This document shows, in pieces, positions 1 to 12,379 of a stretch of DNA of 64,000 bases. The notes beneath the pieces are model-generated. The model did not search any database, was not told the origin of the DNA, and saw nothing but the letters and a program-made list of their open reading frames with translations. The first letter of the stretch is position 1; each line of letters begins with the position of its first letter. The DNA is from Lates calcarifer (lineage: Eukaryota > Chordata > Actinopteri > Centropomidae), in the NCBI RefSeq assembly GCF_001640805.2, contig NC_066835.1, positions 7,620,227 to 7,684,226 of the forward strand, written 5' to 3'. Both the position numbers and the translations under genes were made by a program.

Positions 1-2480
1 AATAAGACTTTAAGCACAATTAAATCGGTTCTCCTGCACAGCTCTGGGATCAGCTGCAAACTGTGCTCCCTATAATAGTCATGATGACAGGTCAGAATGT
101 GTTTATTTATGTTTTTATTGGGAGCATGATCTCATGAGAGAAGTTGTCTGAGTCAATGGGAGTCAGTGGGAACTCATTTTGTTACTTACACTCTTACACT
201 GAACAGTTCAGAGTTCCATGACCTCGACTTATCGACGGATACAAATGATGTCAATAACTTGCATCATCTTGACACTGACAGGATGGTCCTGATACAAGGT
301 TTTGGCATTTTTCACCGTGGAAAACATCTACTTTGACCCAAAGTAAGCCAGTTAAGTTAGTTAGAAATTAAACAAACACACCTTTGCACCAAATATCGTC
401 TGCTGTCCTCAAAAATGTAGACACATGCTCCCTACTGCAGCCTTTGACTTGTGTTCACCGTAGTTGAAAACACGGGTGGCCTATATAAGGTTCAATATGG
501 GGAGACTGCAACACCTGTCTCTGTTAAAAGATGATCTTGTCCTTGATCTTTCTCCAGCCATTCATTGACTCCTGGTCATTGCCACTGACTCCTTTCCAAG
601 TCGATGCTGTGACTGGTTTTGGTGTTCAAAGAAAGCTATCTGTCTCTGATGTTCATTCAGCCTCTTGTTCAGGATCTTCCTTATTGCAGCACCACTGTAG
701 CTGTTGCATGTGATCTCATAAAGCACTCCAGTTTCCCTCTCTGAAGGAAGTCCTGTCTCAGTGGGATACCAGCAGAGATCTTAAGTGTTAAATGGTTTGT
801 GTTGCCACCCTGACTCCCTGAACTCACATGGGTGAGACACTAAATGAGCACCAGAAAAAAACACACTGGCTTTCTCTGAACACCAGACCAAAGCTGACAC
901 CTAGCCTTCGACATAAAAGCAATTTTTAAACATACAACATACAAATTTGTAACATTTTTACCTACCTTATTCACTGAATACATATTATTTCCGTTGAGGA
1001 AGTCAGTGAGTTAATATTCACGGCAACAGGGCGACCTGGGGGCTTTTCCATATTTTATTGAATTTAGACTCTTTAATTAGTGGTGGTAATACAGTATATT
1101 ATGGTATGCTCATTGCTCAAAACTTCTCTCCAGAAGTGAGTTTACTACCAAAATGCTTAATATCAAAGGACAACATATTATCAAAGCTGTTCTTCTTCAT
1201 CTTAAGCTGTATCGAACTGGATTACTCCTGCATCCTCTTGTAAATATAATGATGTGATAATAAAATAAAAACAGCTTTTCTCCTTCTGCATCTGTGATGT
1301 TAATGCAGACAAAAATTACTGATAACTACATGAACTTTTTTTTTTCAGATCGTATGCCTTTCTTTAAATTAAATTTCTATATATCAATCTATACCAAAAA
1401 AAATGATTGACTGGATTATGCACTGTAATTCTATTTTAATTCTATCTTCTAGACAAAACTGAATAACTGAGTACAGAAATTATGAATAATGAATGAACAT
1501 AAATGTAGGCGTGTGTTTCTGTCAAAATGAAAATGAATGAATGAAAGAATGAGTCCATTGGTTGCTGAGATGATCAATAGAATATTGAATAGGATCATTA
1601 AAATGTGCCTAACCAAGCCAAACAAATCTGCTAGTATCTACTGTAGCCCTAACACACTATCTGTTGACTATAGTAAAATCAATAGTCTAATGTTTTTTAA
1701 CCTGTTCTCATCCCTCTTCATCCTCTGTCTTCATGTCAACCCAGGAGGCTGGTTCAATTAAAACGTCCCCATGCATTGGGGCAGTCGCCTTATGATTCAA
1801 TTATGAATCACCCTCTGTAACTTAAACGCCTCCAAAAGGGGGGCAGGAGCAGCAGAGAGATAGCCGAGCAGTCAGCCATCAATAATACAGAGCCACATCT
1901 CAATGTGGATGAAATATACATGAAAACGTTCTATGGAGCATCTATCCGTATTCCAATAGAAAGAGGAACGTATTCTGAACTCTCCCCGTCACACAGACGC
2001 TGTTAACACTTGTCAGAGCACACGGCTGCAACTCTGGTTCAGTGCTACATTCTGGCTTTAAATGCCATGCAAAGAGCCATGTCATTGCTATTTAAAGAAA
2101 CACAAAGGAGTGGCACTGATAAAGAGTTTGACAAATGAACTATGCTCTTTCTCTTGACTTTAGTCAGCCGTAAAGGGTGTTGTGACAAGTCTCACCAAAT
2201 TCACTCGGAAATGATTAAACTGGAAACTCGTTTTTCCCCTTCTCCTGTCGGGAACTAATGACACATGACACAATGTGTTAGTGGTGCTGTCTGCTCTTCT
2301 ACATCTCCTTCAGTTAATTTTTCTCTGCCTCACTCTTTACTACTTGAAGTCCAACTCCAACTAAGAAATACCACTTTATGCCTCTTCCTTTCACTCTCTC
2401 CTCTGTACCAGAGAAAACTCTCATTTTTGACTATTTTTATCCTGCAACACCCAAGCGATCACACACAACATCCCTCATCC
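1..2480. other. Non-coding background, no gene seen
   Basis: AT-rich unique-looking sequence. The open frames here are at most 93 codons and none resembles a protein family. A TATATAAGG stretch near 482-490 resembles a TATA box but has no recognisable gene downstream. A T-rich run followed by CAG near 1330 resembles a splice acceptor, but what follows is AT-rich and not protein-like. No tRNA, rRNA or repeat family was recognised. Confidence 0.6.
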
Positions 2481-2599
2481 TGTGCATCTAATGATGGTCC
2501 ATCTCCAGTGGAAGGGGTGCGCCCTCTCCTTTGCTTCCTGCTTTGATCTGGTCTCTGATAGGTTGGGGGTCATGCCAGATATGATGCATGATTGGTTGT

Positions 2600-3130
2600 T
2601 TACTCCTACCAAGGGAGATGGCTATGGTCCTCTGAGAGCAGGACCTCATTACGGGAAAATATGAGAGGGCCATGGAGGAGCAGGAGATGAAGAGAGACAG
2701 AAAGGGGTAGGGAGGAAAACTGTGAATTGCCAGCCAAGTGCGGGAAGAGTGGATGAAAACAGGAGTAGCCGAAGAAGTGGGAATACATGCATGATGAAAA
2801 GGTGGTACATAAAATGAGAATGAAAAGAAATGAAACACGATGGGAGTGGAAAGTAACAGAAGACTTGACACAACCGGCTTAGCCATCACTCCAGTTTTTT
2901 GTGGGGGAAAAAGTAAAATTACAAAAAGTGGTAGATGAGGTTGAAAATTATGACTTTGTTCCTCTGATCTGAGATGAAAGCAAAATAGGGAGAGGGAGGA
3001 AAAGACCAGAGAAACAAAGACTGATGAAGGGAGACAGAGGGAATGAGCCGTCGCTAACAGAGACGGCACTAATGATACCAGATTCGGTGTCACAACTCCA
3101 GATAAAAACAACAAGCACACAAAAACAAAG
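2600..3130. repeat. Purine-rich low-complexity tract
   Basis: The plus strand is strongly biased to A and G over about 500 bases, with many GAGAGA, GGAGGAAAA and AGAAAGG segments. The complementary strand therefore reads as a 210-codon open frame (2488-3120, minus) made mostly of Phe, Leu, Ser and Pro. That frame is best explained by the composition and is not annotated as a gene. Confidence 0.55.
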
Positions 3131-4120
3131 CAGAAGCCCTGAACTTCAAAACAACTTAATTGGAAGTGCTGGGTGCTACAACTGTGTGGGCGGTTGGGTC
3201 TACTTGCTATGCTCTATCCTCTTCCCAATGGTGCTTCCAATAACTTTTCATTTTGCATGGTAACAATAATAAAGATGTGGTCTAAGTTGTGGAACATTAT
3301 GGTTTTCATAGGTTTAGACATTAAAAAGTACTCCCTTAAAGTTAGAGGACCCTCATTGCCATGGTTCCAATAATATCATGTGGTCAGGGTTATGGAGTGG
3401 TCGGCTAAGTTTCACACAGGAAAGGAAAAGTGGTCCTCAATGCAAAGTCCTGTGTTTTGTCAACTGACGCCTCCTAATGCAGACTCTTTTGCATTATATG
3501 CTTCATCAACTATCGCCACTAGAGGCCATAGTAAAAAAAAAAAAAAAACGTTGAATCGTCACTATGGGTTGTAATAAGCTGTTTGCACTGACCACCCATG
3601 GCCGCAGCTTTTACAGGATTTTCTCCTTCAGACATGGACTCTGTATTGATTCCAATCAGACACCTTGTTAACAGGTTTGACAAATTTTCTGTGAATTGTG
3701 TAGCTTTATTTCATGGTGTTTTCTGTCTCTCTCTCTGTTTTGGGAAAGTAGTGGGATGAGAGGGAGTAATGAACATGAAATGAGGCAAAGACATTTCTGT
3801 TGGGAATCCATCACAGGCCAGTGGGGGCAGAGAGGCTCAGAGAAGCCAAGGTCTCAGAGGAGTTTCTGCTCTCTATATACAGCAAGTGGTAAAACAACAT
3901 TTATTTCAGGCAGTCTTGGCTCCAGTAATTGTGGATGCACATTGCGAGACTCCAGCATTTCTGTTACTAATTAAGCTCTAAGATAGTGCACCAAGAAAAA
4001 AAAAAAAAAGTTCTCCAGATCAGACTTCTGTGAGAAAGCCTCTGAGAAAACTATTTAGTTGGGTTTTTCACTTTTAAGAGTCTTAAAAGTGCATGCTGCA
4101 GTGTTTACATACCTACATCA
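3131..4120. other. Non-coding background with A tracts
   Basis: No supported gene. It contains a 16-A run at 3533-3548 and a shorter A run near 3995-4008. The first A run follows a segment ending CCACTAGAGGCCATAG, which could be the decayed 3' end of a retroposed sequence, but no family was identified. Confidence 0.5.
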
Positions 4121-4122
4121 TG

Positions 4123-4123
<1 letters not shown>

Positions 4124-4158
<35 letters not shown>
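4124..4158. repeat. (TA)n microsatellite
   Basis: About 17 uninterrupted AT dinucleotides, followed 33 bases later by a run of 17 T at 4191-4207. This is ordinary simple sequence for a fish genome. Confidence 0.95.
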
Positions 4159-4161
<3 letters not shown>

Positions 4162-4207
4162 GAAATACATGGTTACATGAAAGGTGATAGTTTTTTTTTT
4201 TTTTTTT

Positions 4208-5887
4208 GATGAATAAGCAGAAGATGATTGAATATGTGTGTCCAGATATGCAGACTTGTTTTGATCTCCTGCATGTGTGAGTTGAAGTGGAGTGTTTTGA
4301 GGCTTTGATATGTTATCTCTGTGAGGAAGACAAAGCTGTTTGATGCCTTCAAAAATCCTTGCCTGCTCTGAGTGTCTTAAGTGCAACTAGCTTGTACGTG
4401 TGTATTTCTGTGTGAACATGTAGCATTGCCTGTGACGATCCTCTTTCATTAAAATCTCAAAAGAACTGTAAACCACAATGTAAGCTAATATTTTCATTGC
4501 ACCTATTTTTGCTTGATTAGCAAAATGAATTACTGTGTTTCTTTGTTTTTTTTTCATTATTTATTCTGAATCATGTTAATATTAAATGAGGTCTAATTGA
4601 GTAGTAAGCATTTAAGTGATGTATTAAATGGATTGTTTTTGTTAAAATGTTCTATGAAGAAAATTTTGCTTAGCTCAGGTGTTTTCTGACCAAGACATGG
4701 CCAGTGATTTAGAGGTCTTGGACAATTCTAAAAAAACTATCCAAAAGTAACTTGATGGTTACTTGGTGCTTTTCCATCCATCATTGCATTAACCATCTGT
4801 TATAAACTACTTGTCACCTGTGACACATGTAAATAAAATAGTTTAGTTTTAGCCAGGACTGGAAGTACAAATTAGATGCATCCTCCACTTACAGTTAACA
4901 TAGTATGTGTCCACATATCTATACTTTTTTGTGATGGTCTCTTATCATATGAGTCTTAACCAGGTGGTATCTTCAAAACATAACATTTGTAGGATTTGTC
5001 CACCACCCACTCTAGTGTTGTACAACCACATATACATACAAATCACCGTGAAGCTTAGATAACTAAACCATCTTGGCGTCAGACAGCACAGAGGCAAAGG
5101 AACTCTTTCTAGGCTCAGATTATGAACCATAATTGGATTGCATAATAATCCGCTCAAGTGATTTTCTGGATTATGCTGCACTAAAGGGGTGACGGGCAGG
5201 AATGGAAAGCTTTGGTGCTATCTTGCCTGATAAATATGATTTGTGTGATGGTTTTTTGATTATATGATAATAATAGCACAATGCTTCACCTAAATTGACA
5301 TGTCACTGCTTCATTACTCAGCCTGAGATTGTTTTTCTTTGAGGCTTTATGAAAAAAAAATCAAAGCAGAAAACTGTTTACACTATTAATATTGTTTTAT
5401 CATGTTTGCAGATGATTCTATCATTCTTCATTCTTTGTCAGGGCAGAGAAAATTGACATTCTCAGGTTGTTCATGACTGTGTCGTGGTGTAATGAATTCT
5501 TACTTGACTTTTAAACTGATGATACTGAAATAGATTCCTGCTCCCCCAATGAATCAAGCAGGTTCTCATGTCAACAAACTGTTTGCTGGCAAATTATGTT
5601 TTGAGATAAATATGATGTTATTTCTAAAAAGGTGCAATGTTGGTTTTAGCCATGGAAATTGCTGTTTTAATGGGAAAATGATGAACTTGTTGGCAGATAT
5701 GTTTTATTGCCTTGTTTGGCAATTTAAAGACAAACTGTCTGGCACAACTACTGTATATCTGCAGCACATTCAGATATTCATTCAGAGCAGTTCCAGACTC
5801 TCCTGCCTGTTTTTTGTTTGTTTAATGTTCTTGTGTGACCAAAATAGCGAGAATTTGTGAAATTTATCCATTTTAACTTGCTATACA
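4208..5887. other. Non-coding background, no gene seen
   Basis: AT-rich unique sequence. The longest open frame (5549-5860, plus, 103 codons) starts in AT-rich DNA, shows no domain, and has no splice or promoter context. It is treated as chance. Confidence 0.55.
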
Positions 5888-6996
5888 TACACTCATGGGC
5901 ACATTTTATTAGGTATAATAATATACCTGTACCTCTGAGTCCAGTCTACAGAACATTTTGCAGTAGAAGTCTACTTTTAATAATTAATTTCAATAAAAGC
6001 TAGACAGGGTCCTCTCTGGACACTGTGATGCCCTTGGTGAGATGTCCATTGGCACCCCTGAGGCATCTGATTTTTTCATTTGAATATTTTATAACAGTTA
6101 TGATATCTTATAATACTATATTATTTCAAATTTAACTTCATTCAACCTGTGTTCTGTGTCAAGTCATCAACACTTTTTGGCTCTGTTTTCCTTTAAATTA
6201 CAGACATTTTTGTTCTGAGAGTGTGATTAATGTGAGTCTCTCATTTATAGCTTTCCTGACCATGTTTTATAATACAATATTTATTTTTATTCTGTTTTTT
6301 TTCCTCATACAACTTTCAGTGACAGAGATGAGAGGACATCCTTGTGAATCTTTTGTAGCAGAAAGGTCTTGACAGGCTTTAGATAGACACTCAGTAACCT
6401 CAACATTCACTAAATGTCAGACTAACAGCAGCACTGAGATATGTTTGCCAGCTAAATATCACTGAAATAGATGTAAAATAAACAATTACTGACTTTCTTC
6501 ACTTCTGCTGAAGTCAAACTAACCACTGGTGTTATAAATAAGTAAATCAAATATTCAGTGTTTTAATGGAGCATAAACACCTGGATTTATGGCTGGAAAA
6601 CTGGAAAACTGACCCAGCAGTGTTCCTCTAAAGTCTGTCTGTGGTCTCTTCTCAGTAACAGGTTTTTAGTGGAGTGTGATCAGTGTTATTTTTAGCAATG
6701 CAAGGGACACACTGAGGGTCAACGATAAAATTTTAAAAGTAGATCAGGAGCCACTACAAATATTTCTTCCTCCTCATAGGTACCCTGCCTAGGGCACATG
6801 TGCCTTAAATCAGCCCTGAGTGTAGTCCAGTACAAACACCATCTGTAATTATGATCTCAGTTGTAAACACATAGTTCAATTTAGATATTTTAGACAATGT
6901 CACAAAAAACTATAGGCTGTGTAAAAGTTAAGGCAGATATTGGACTGCATTAGATTGTACAGGTGTGCCTAATAAAGAGGCCACTTAGTGTGTGTT
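5888..6996. mobile_element. Non-autonomous DNA transposon with inverted ends
   Basis: The left end (from 5888) starts TACACTCATGGGCAC and contains TTTATTAGGTAT. The right end (about 6951-6992) contains GTACAGGTGTGCCTAATAA and then CCACTTAGTGTG, which is the inverted counterpart of the left end. These ends match a recalled teleost inverted-repeat signature (CACTTTATTAGGTACACCTG type) with a TA at the border. The roughly 1.1 kb interior has no transposase motif, so the copy would have needed enzymes from elsewhere. The left end carries a short AT-rich insertion (ATAATAAT) relative to the right end. The exact right boundary is uncertain by a few bases because of a TGTG slippage. Confidence 0.7.
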
Positions 6997-7474
6997 ACAG
7001 TTTGTATGCTGTAAAAAGTCAATATGACAATGAGGACAGAGTGTGGATATCCAAATACTTCTGTTTAACTGGGTGGTCTGTTTGAGAGTTAATTTAGTTT
7101 TGGCTGATTTTTCATGTTTTTCAACAAAAACAACATAATTTGAAAAAGCACAGAAGCACCATTGACCTTTTTCATTCCTGGAGTGACTAAATGAATGCTT
7201 ATTGGAATTTCTTTTTGCAAGGACAGTACAATTACCAAGGGCATATTTATACTACAGCAGCACACTGCACTGAATGATAGTATTGCACTGTATCATACTG
7301 CATTGCAACAGGGCAGAATCAAACCATATCCATATGGAGGCTGCTTATAGATGCATTTACAACATACATTGCATCATTTGCTTATCAAGATGTAAATCAT
7401 ATCGATGTGAGATTTCCACAACTAGACAATGGCAGCCTTGCACATTTCACACCAGATCACAGGCATGGAGGCAA

Positions 7475-7498
7475 ACAGCAAGACAGCAAGACAGCAAG
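7475..7498 (+). repeat. Three perfect ACAGCAAG 8-mers in tandem
   Basis: The octamer ACAGCAAG is repeated three times without mismatch. It is too short and too few in copy to be a CRISPR array and is most likely a minor slippage repeat. Confidence 0.85.
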
Positions 7499-8689
7499 CC
7501 AAGAGTCAGTTTTCACCATAATGGTCTCATTTTACTTCAGCCATAATGATATGCCATCATGGTTATTTTGAGAAAGTTGAAGTAACATGTAGAGGTGTCA
7601 TATTGCTTTTCACAAACCATTTACATGGCTCTTTATGAACCAACTGTTGCAGACTCCAGCCAAGCCACAGTAGCATCAAGCCTTTTAAAATGACTAATAT
7701 AGGTTCCCCTTTGTGACTTGGGCACCATGATCTTATTATCCAGCTCCATAAAGACCCTGTTCCCAGCTTGTTAGAAAGACATTACATCTAAATGATCATT
7801 GCCCATACTGGCTACACAGGCTCTTTCTAGAGACGGTTAGCAACCAAGAGGAAAGAGAGGGCACATAACAAGATACATAAGAGTGGGTGTAATGGAGAAA
7901 TGGGAAAACCACATTGGATAATGCATGAATTATCCATATGCAGACCAAGAAAGTGGGTGGCGGAGGTGAGACAGGGCAAGGACGAAGTATGAGCCGGCAT
8001 GTGAAAAAGCAGGCACGGTTCAAATATGAAAAAGCTCCACACAATGCAGAGATTAAAGCTAAAAACACAGCGAGCAAACATGCATAATGAAAGACACTTG
8101 AAACAAAATGTAATGTATTTTGTGAGGAGACACGTGAAAAGAGCAAGGCAAGAGAAACAAAAGATGAAATACATATATATCCTTTAAGAGATGTTTTAAA
8201 GGGAGGGAGAGATAAAAGGAGGCAAAATGCACAAGAGTGAGAGAAAAGGAGAAAAACTGTACATGAGCCAGCCAGTATGAGGGAATGAGAGGGAGAGGGA
8301 GCAGCTTGCAGCCACTAATCCCAACAGAAAAACATTCTGATTAGACTTATCCTTTCCTCCGAGGATTAGAAGCTTTGATAAAAACCTTCAACCCAAACCA
8401 AAATCAATTTAGTCAGGGTGTAACATTCCCCAGCACTATCTTCCTTTTTTCCCCCGTAGACAAACCTCTAAGAGTGAAGCCCTGTGAAATGAGCAAGTCT
8501 TTTATTTTTTCTCTTACTTTAGCCACTTTTAGAGACTTCCTACCCTCAAAAGCTTCTCTGACTGAGCCTGATTAGAGCATGTCCAAACAGCATGGCGCAA
8601 TGTAAACTAAAGTGGTCCAGTGGATTTGCGACAGTCACTCAACTTGATACAGACAAAATATTAAATTGCAATCAGATAGGGCTGTATTA

Positions 8690-8935
8690 CGCTTTGTTGT
8701 AAGATTTTTACAATCCCCTGGGTGCCGAAGGAGATTCTCTCGAAAAGCTGGAGGGCCCTTGAGCACAGCGAGAGAAAGGAGGGTGTAATCAAAACAAGCC
8801 AGGCAACCTCAGTGACCCCCACCCCGATAAATGATTCATATGAGGACACAGAGTCGTCAAGCTTTAATCACAAAAAAGGTCAGGCCTAATTGAGTTCCTA
8901 CTGAGAAACAATTTGGATTACTAAGCTTTGTTGTC
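8690..8935. promoter_or_regulatory. Candidate conserved non-coding element
   Basis: Unique-looking, compositionally balanced sequence with clustered homeodomain-like and TCF-like words (TAATCAAAAC, TTTAATCACA, CCTAATTGAG, GGATTACTAAG) and no simple repeats. It resembles the conserved elements of teleost developmental gene deserts. This is inference from texture only; conservation cannot be measured here. Confidence 0.25.
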
Positions 8936-9617
8936 TACAATATGTCTCTTTTATAACCTAAAAAAAATTGACACTTAAGGTTTAGTTGTCTTTAATGGTT
9001 GTATCCAACGGTGATAACAGAGTACCATTTCATTTACTAAATTTGTGGTATAGTAGGTTTTATCTTGGTATACCTGGTGCATAATGTAGTACATTTTTAC
9101 AGCAGATTTTTATATTATTTTTGCAATTCTTAGTTTCTCAAACCTATGCCAAGAAAGTATGCATGCATCAGGTTAAGGAGACTGCATAAAGCTCAGCATA
9201 TTATTTGTGTGAGTACTATAGAGATTATAAATAATCATTTCATAGCTGATTTTTCAGATAAGAGCTCATCCAGTTTCTGTAAATGATCCAAAGCTGACCT
9301 TGGGTAAAAGTTAGATTTTGCCCTGCAGTGGGAAACACCCTAAGGCAATCCACCTTGACTGCCACTGTAGAACTGTAACCAGTGTGTGTGTTTGCTCCCC
9401 TTTCACAACAAATCAGCAGAGAAAAACTCATTTTTTCCCACCGTGGCACAGTGCTGGGAGTTTGAGCGCGGTCTTAACCGTGCTTGGCAAGCAGAACACA
9501 CAGTGTAGCACAAGTCCTGAGAGACCCGGCAGCTAAAGCTAATCACTGCAAAGACATGACACACACCCACACATCTGCCCGTGCCCACACAAATTTGCAC
9601 ATGCAAATGGCATCCCG

Positions 9618-9649
9618 CACACACACACACACACACATACACACACACA
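9618..9649 (+). repeat. (CA)n microsatellite
   Basis: CA dinucleotide run with one CATA interruption. It creates the cysteine/valine-rich and His/Thr-rich spurious frames on the two strands around it. Confidence 0.95.
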
Positions 9650-10477
9650 GGCTATTACGTACACTATTAACAGAAGGGGGGATGCAGAAGAGCGAAGAAA
9701 CGTATTTCCAACCAAACTGGATTAAGAGTGTCATCTAATATGGAACAAGCGTGAGAGGGCTCCCTTGAAACTTTGCGGTTAAGGGATAGCGGCGTTGAAA
9801 AATGAGCTGCACGCTTTTTGGTTAGGAGACAATTCAGATTCATCACGGATGGGAGAACAAAGGGGGAGGGGGGCAGGAGGGGAGGAGAATGGAGAGAGGC
9901 CTCTGCATCTAGTGAGATGATCCTCTGTATGAGCACTCATCCGATCATGATCGGCGCCAACGCCTCGATACATGCGGACAGCCTAAAAATATGAGAACAG
10001 ATGATGCATAGGACCACTCTGTCCCTGTTCCCCTGACTATCTCATTGACTTGCTTTCTCATTCTCCTCCTATCTCTCCCCTGTCCCTGTTACTCCCCCCT
10101 TTCCTTGCAATTTCCTCCCTTACCACTGACTATGCGTTTGTGAATTTGCGGTGCAAGCACTTTCTGCTTGCCCATTCCTTTCTCATATATTCTCCATCTG
10201 TTAATATGGGCCCATTTGATGCAGTCTGTCTCTGGGGCGGGCAGAACCTCAGGGGCAGCTGAGGGCATTGATGCCCATTGGCATACCCATTATACTGCCC
10301 AAGGCATGCCCATGGTAGAGAATGGCCAAGTGTCCTTCACTGTGGAAATTAGCCTGTGTCCAACAGGGAGCAATGAGACAATGGGTAAGCGTGGTTTGGA
10401 GATCACGGACAGCTGCAACAAAATAATGGGGTAGTTGTCTGCAGTTATCAATGAGAAAAGTCAGTACATCTTGCGTG

Positions 10478-12055
10478 TGCAGTTAAGTCCATAAGGATTT
10501 GGACAGTTATAAATTTTTTGTCCTTCGGGCAGTTTGGTTCAGTACATTAAATTTGAAATAAAATAATGGGTATTACATTTGCAAGCCAAGTCTAAGCTTT
10601 AATTCAAGTAGGTTTACGTCAATATAGAAAGAACTGTGTCTGAGATATAGCCTTTTTAACACATACTGCCCAAATTTCAAGGGTTTGAAAGTAGTTGGAG
10701 ATTTTGCTATTAAATGTTTCTTGGATGGCTGTGTGTTATTTTAGCTTTAGTTCATGCACAAAAAAAGCTCACGAGGCTCAGAGTTGATTGAGAGCTGAGA
10801 TTTGCCATTTAGGCTGAGGTGGAGCTGTCTGTCGATATGAGGGATAAAGAGGTGACTGTGCAAGTGAGGAAGATAATAAAAAATCAAAACTCTATCAGAG
10901 AAATATCAAAAGTAGCTTGTTTGCCTAAATCAACAGTTGGGTACTTTCTACAAAAGCAGGTATACAAAGGAAAACTGGACAATAGAAAATTTCAAGTACA
11001 ACAGGTACAAGTCTTGCAGTGGAGTGAGAAATCATTTGCAAAAATCATTTCTTACATGAAAAAAAAGAAAAAAGTCAAACATGCTGTCCAGGATGTGGAC
11101 GTGCATGTTATGTACAGTATGTGTATAGTTCCTTGTCAGTGATTAAGAGAAGACTTCATGAACATAACCTCAGAGGATTCACTATGAGATGCAAACCCCT
11201 GATAACAGAAAGAGCAGGCTAAAGTTCACAAAATCAAAAAAGAATTCAGAGTTCTGGGACTCTGGAAGTTATATGGACTGATGAAACAAGAATCAGTCTC
11301 TATCAAACTGCTGGGAAGAAAAAGTGAGGGGAAAAAAAGTACAGCTCGTGACCCATAGCAGACCACCTCATCTGTCAAAAATGGTGCTGGTTCTGTTATA
11401 GTTTGGGCATGTGTCGCTGCCAATGGAACTGGCTCACTGGCATTTATTGATGATTTCACTGCTGCCTGAAGCAACAGCGTAAAAGCAGTCTGTGTGCTCA
11501 GATTCAGCCAAATACATCAACACTCATTGAACGACATTACATTATTCTGCAGGACAAAGTTCCTAGAGATACGACCAAAGAAACCTAAGAGGGTGAAGAG
11601 GTGGAATATTCCTGACTGGCCTGAGCCAGTTGCCTGATCTCAATCTGACTGAGCTGTGTTCCACTTGCTGAAGAGACCTGACAACAAGCAAGAGCTGAAG
11701 GCATGGAGAGCATCACCAGGGAGGACACGAAGCGTCTAGTGATGTTTATAGCTTGAAGACTTCAGGCTGTCATTGACTGCAAAGTGTTTTCTGCAAAATA
11801 TATGATGATTTTGTTTGACTTCATGTGTGTCTGTCCAGATACTTCTGAATCCTTAAACTTTGAGCAGTATGTGTAAACAAGGCTATGTCTCCACACATTT
11901 CTGTCTATAGTGATTTAAACCTACTCAAATTAAAGCTGAAACTTTGCATTTAATGTAGTATCCATTGATTTATTTCTAATCAAATGTGCTGAACCACACA
12001 ACCTGAACACAGTATATACTATACCTATCCTTGGGACAGAAACATAATATTTGAA
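10478..12055 (+). mobile_element. Decayed Tc1-like transposon with long inverted repeats
   Basis: The left arm (about 10478-10652) and right arm (about 11880-12055) are diverged inverted copies of each other. For example, left CATTAAATTTGAAATAAAATAATGGG pairs in reverse with right CCATTGATTTATTTCTAATC, and left AGCTTTAATTCAAGTAGG pairs in reverse with right CCTACTCAAATTAAAGCT. The outer left end contains AAGTCCATAAGGATTTGGAC. Between the arms are broken remains of a Tc1/mariner transposase. The length (about 1.6 kb) and long-arm layout fit the Tc1 superfamily of fish. It is inactive: the arms have diverged and the coding part is interrupted by stops. Confidence 0.85.
10837..11760 (+). pseudogene. 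Tc1-type transposase pseudogene
   Basis: This is the relic of the cut-and-paste enzyme of the surrounding element. The N-terminal part (10837-11142) encodes a helix-turn-helix-like segment around residues IREISKVACLPKSTVGYFL, as expected for binding to the inverted repeats. Further along, IWTDETRISLY at about 11269-11301 corresponds to the first catalytic Asp region of the DDE domain in Tc1 enzymes. The segment LQDKVPRDT near 11550-11577 matches the QDN.PKH region with the Asp kept and Asn changed to Lys. PDLNLTE near 11634-11654 matches the DLNP.E region carrying the last acidic residue. An in-frame stop follows the WTDE segment (near 11325) and the parts lie in different frames, so no functional protein is made. 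A minus-strand frame at 11226-11474 is only its antisense shadow. Confidence 0.85.
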
Positions 12056-12379
12056 GTTGGTTCGAAATATGTTTTTTGATGAAACTTGAACAGTTGTGTG
12101 AAATAAGAACTAGGCCCACTAGACTTTAAAGCAGTTCATATTGTCAACAGGATCTAGAATTGCGGCATTGAAGTCGCATCCAACACTACCAACCAGTCAA
12201 GTTGCAATTTATATCATTGAGAGAAACAAAGAAGTCAGATTCATGTGTTCACATGCTTGGCCAATAAAGCTGGCTCTAATAGAACACAAAGTTGTAGACA
12301 ATGCCTCAAATATGACTCCTGCTCCAAAGAAGCTACAAATTCAAAGAGGTAGGATGCTTCACTCACATCTTCAACACAG
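12056..12379. other. Unassigned spacer between two repeats
   Basis: Short AT-rich interval between the Tc1-like element and the next dispersed repeat. It carries part of a 117-codon open frame (12141-12494) that runs into the repeat and is not protein-like. It may be an unrecognised upstream part of the following repeat. Confidence 0.4.

Larger units (their letters stand above)
6997..10477. other. Non-coding background with scattered simple repeats
   Basis: No gene supported. Several minus-strand frames (7796-8174, 9667-9973) are open only because the plus strand is purine-rich or CA-rich there. A candidate conserved element is listed separately at 8690-8935. Around 10260-10315 there is a small cluster of repeated ATGCCCATTGG/GCATGCCCATGG words of unknown meaning. 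Confidence 0.5.

Noticed and set aside
481..491. CCTATATAAGG as a TATA box or SRF (CArG) site
   Set aside because: Seven A/T bases instead of six between CC and GG, and no exon or start site downstream.
2488..3120. 210-codon minus-strand open frame, the longest in the window
   Set aside because: Composition is almost wholly Phe/Leu/Ser/Pro from a purine-rich plus strand. No domain, no splice or promoter context.
11226..11474. 82-codon minus-strand frame
   Set aside because: Antisense shadow of the Tc1 transposase relic.
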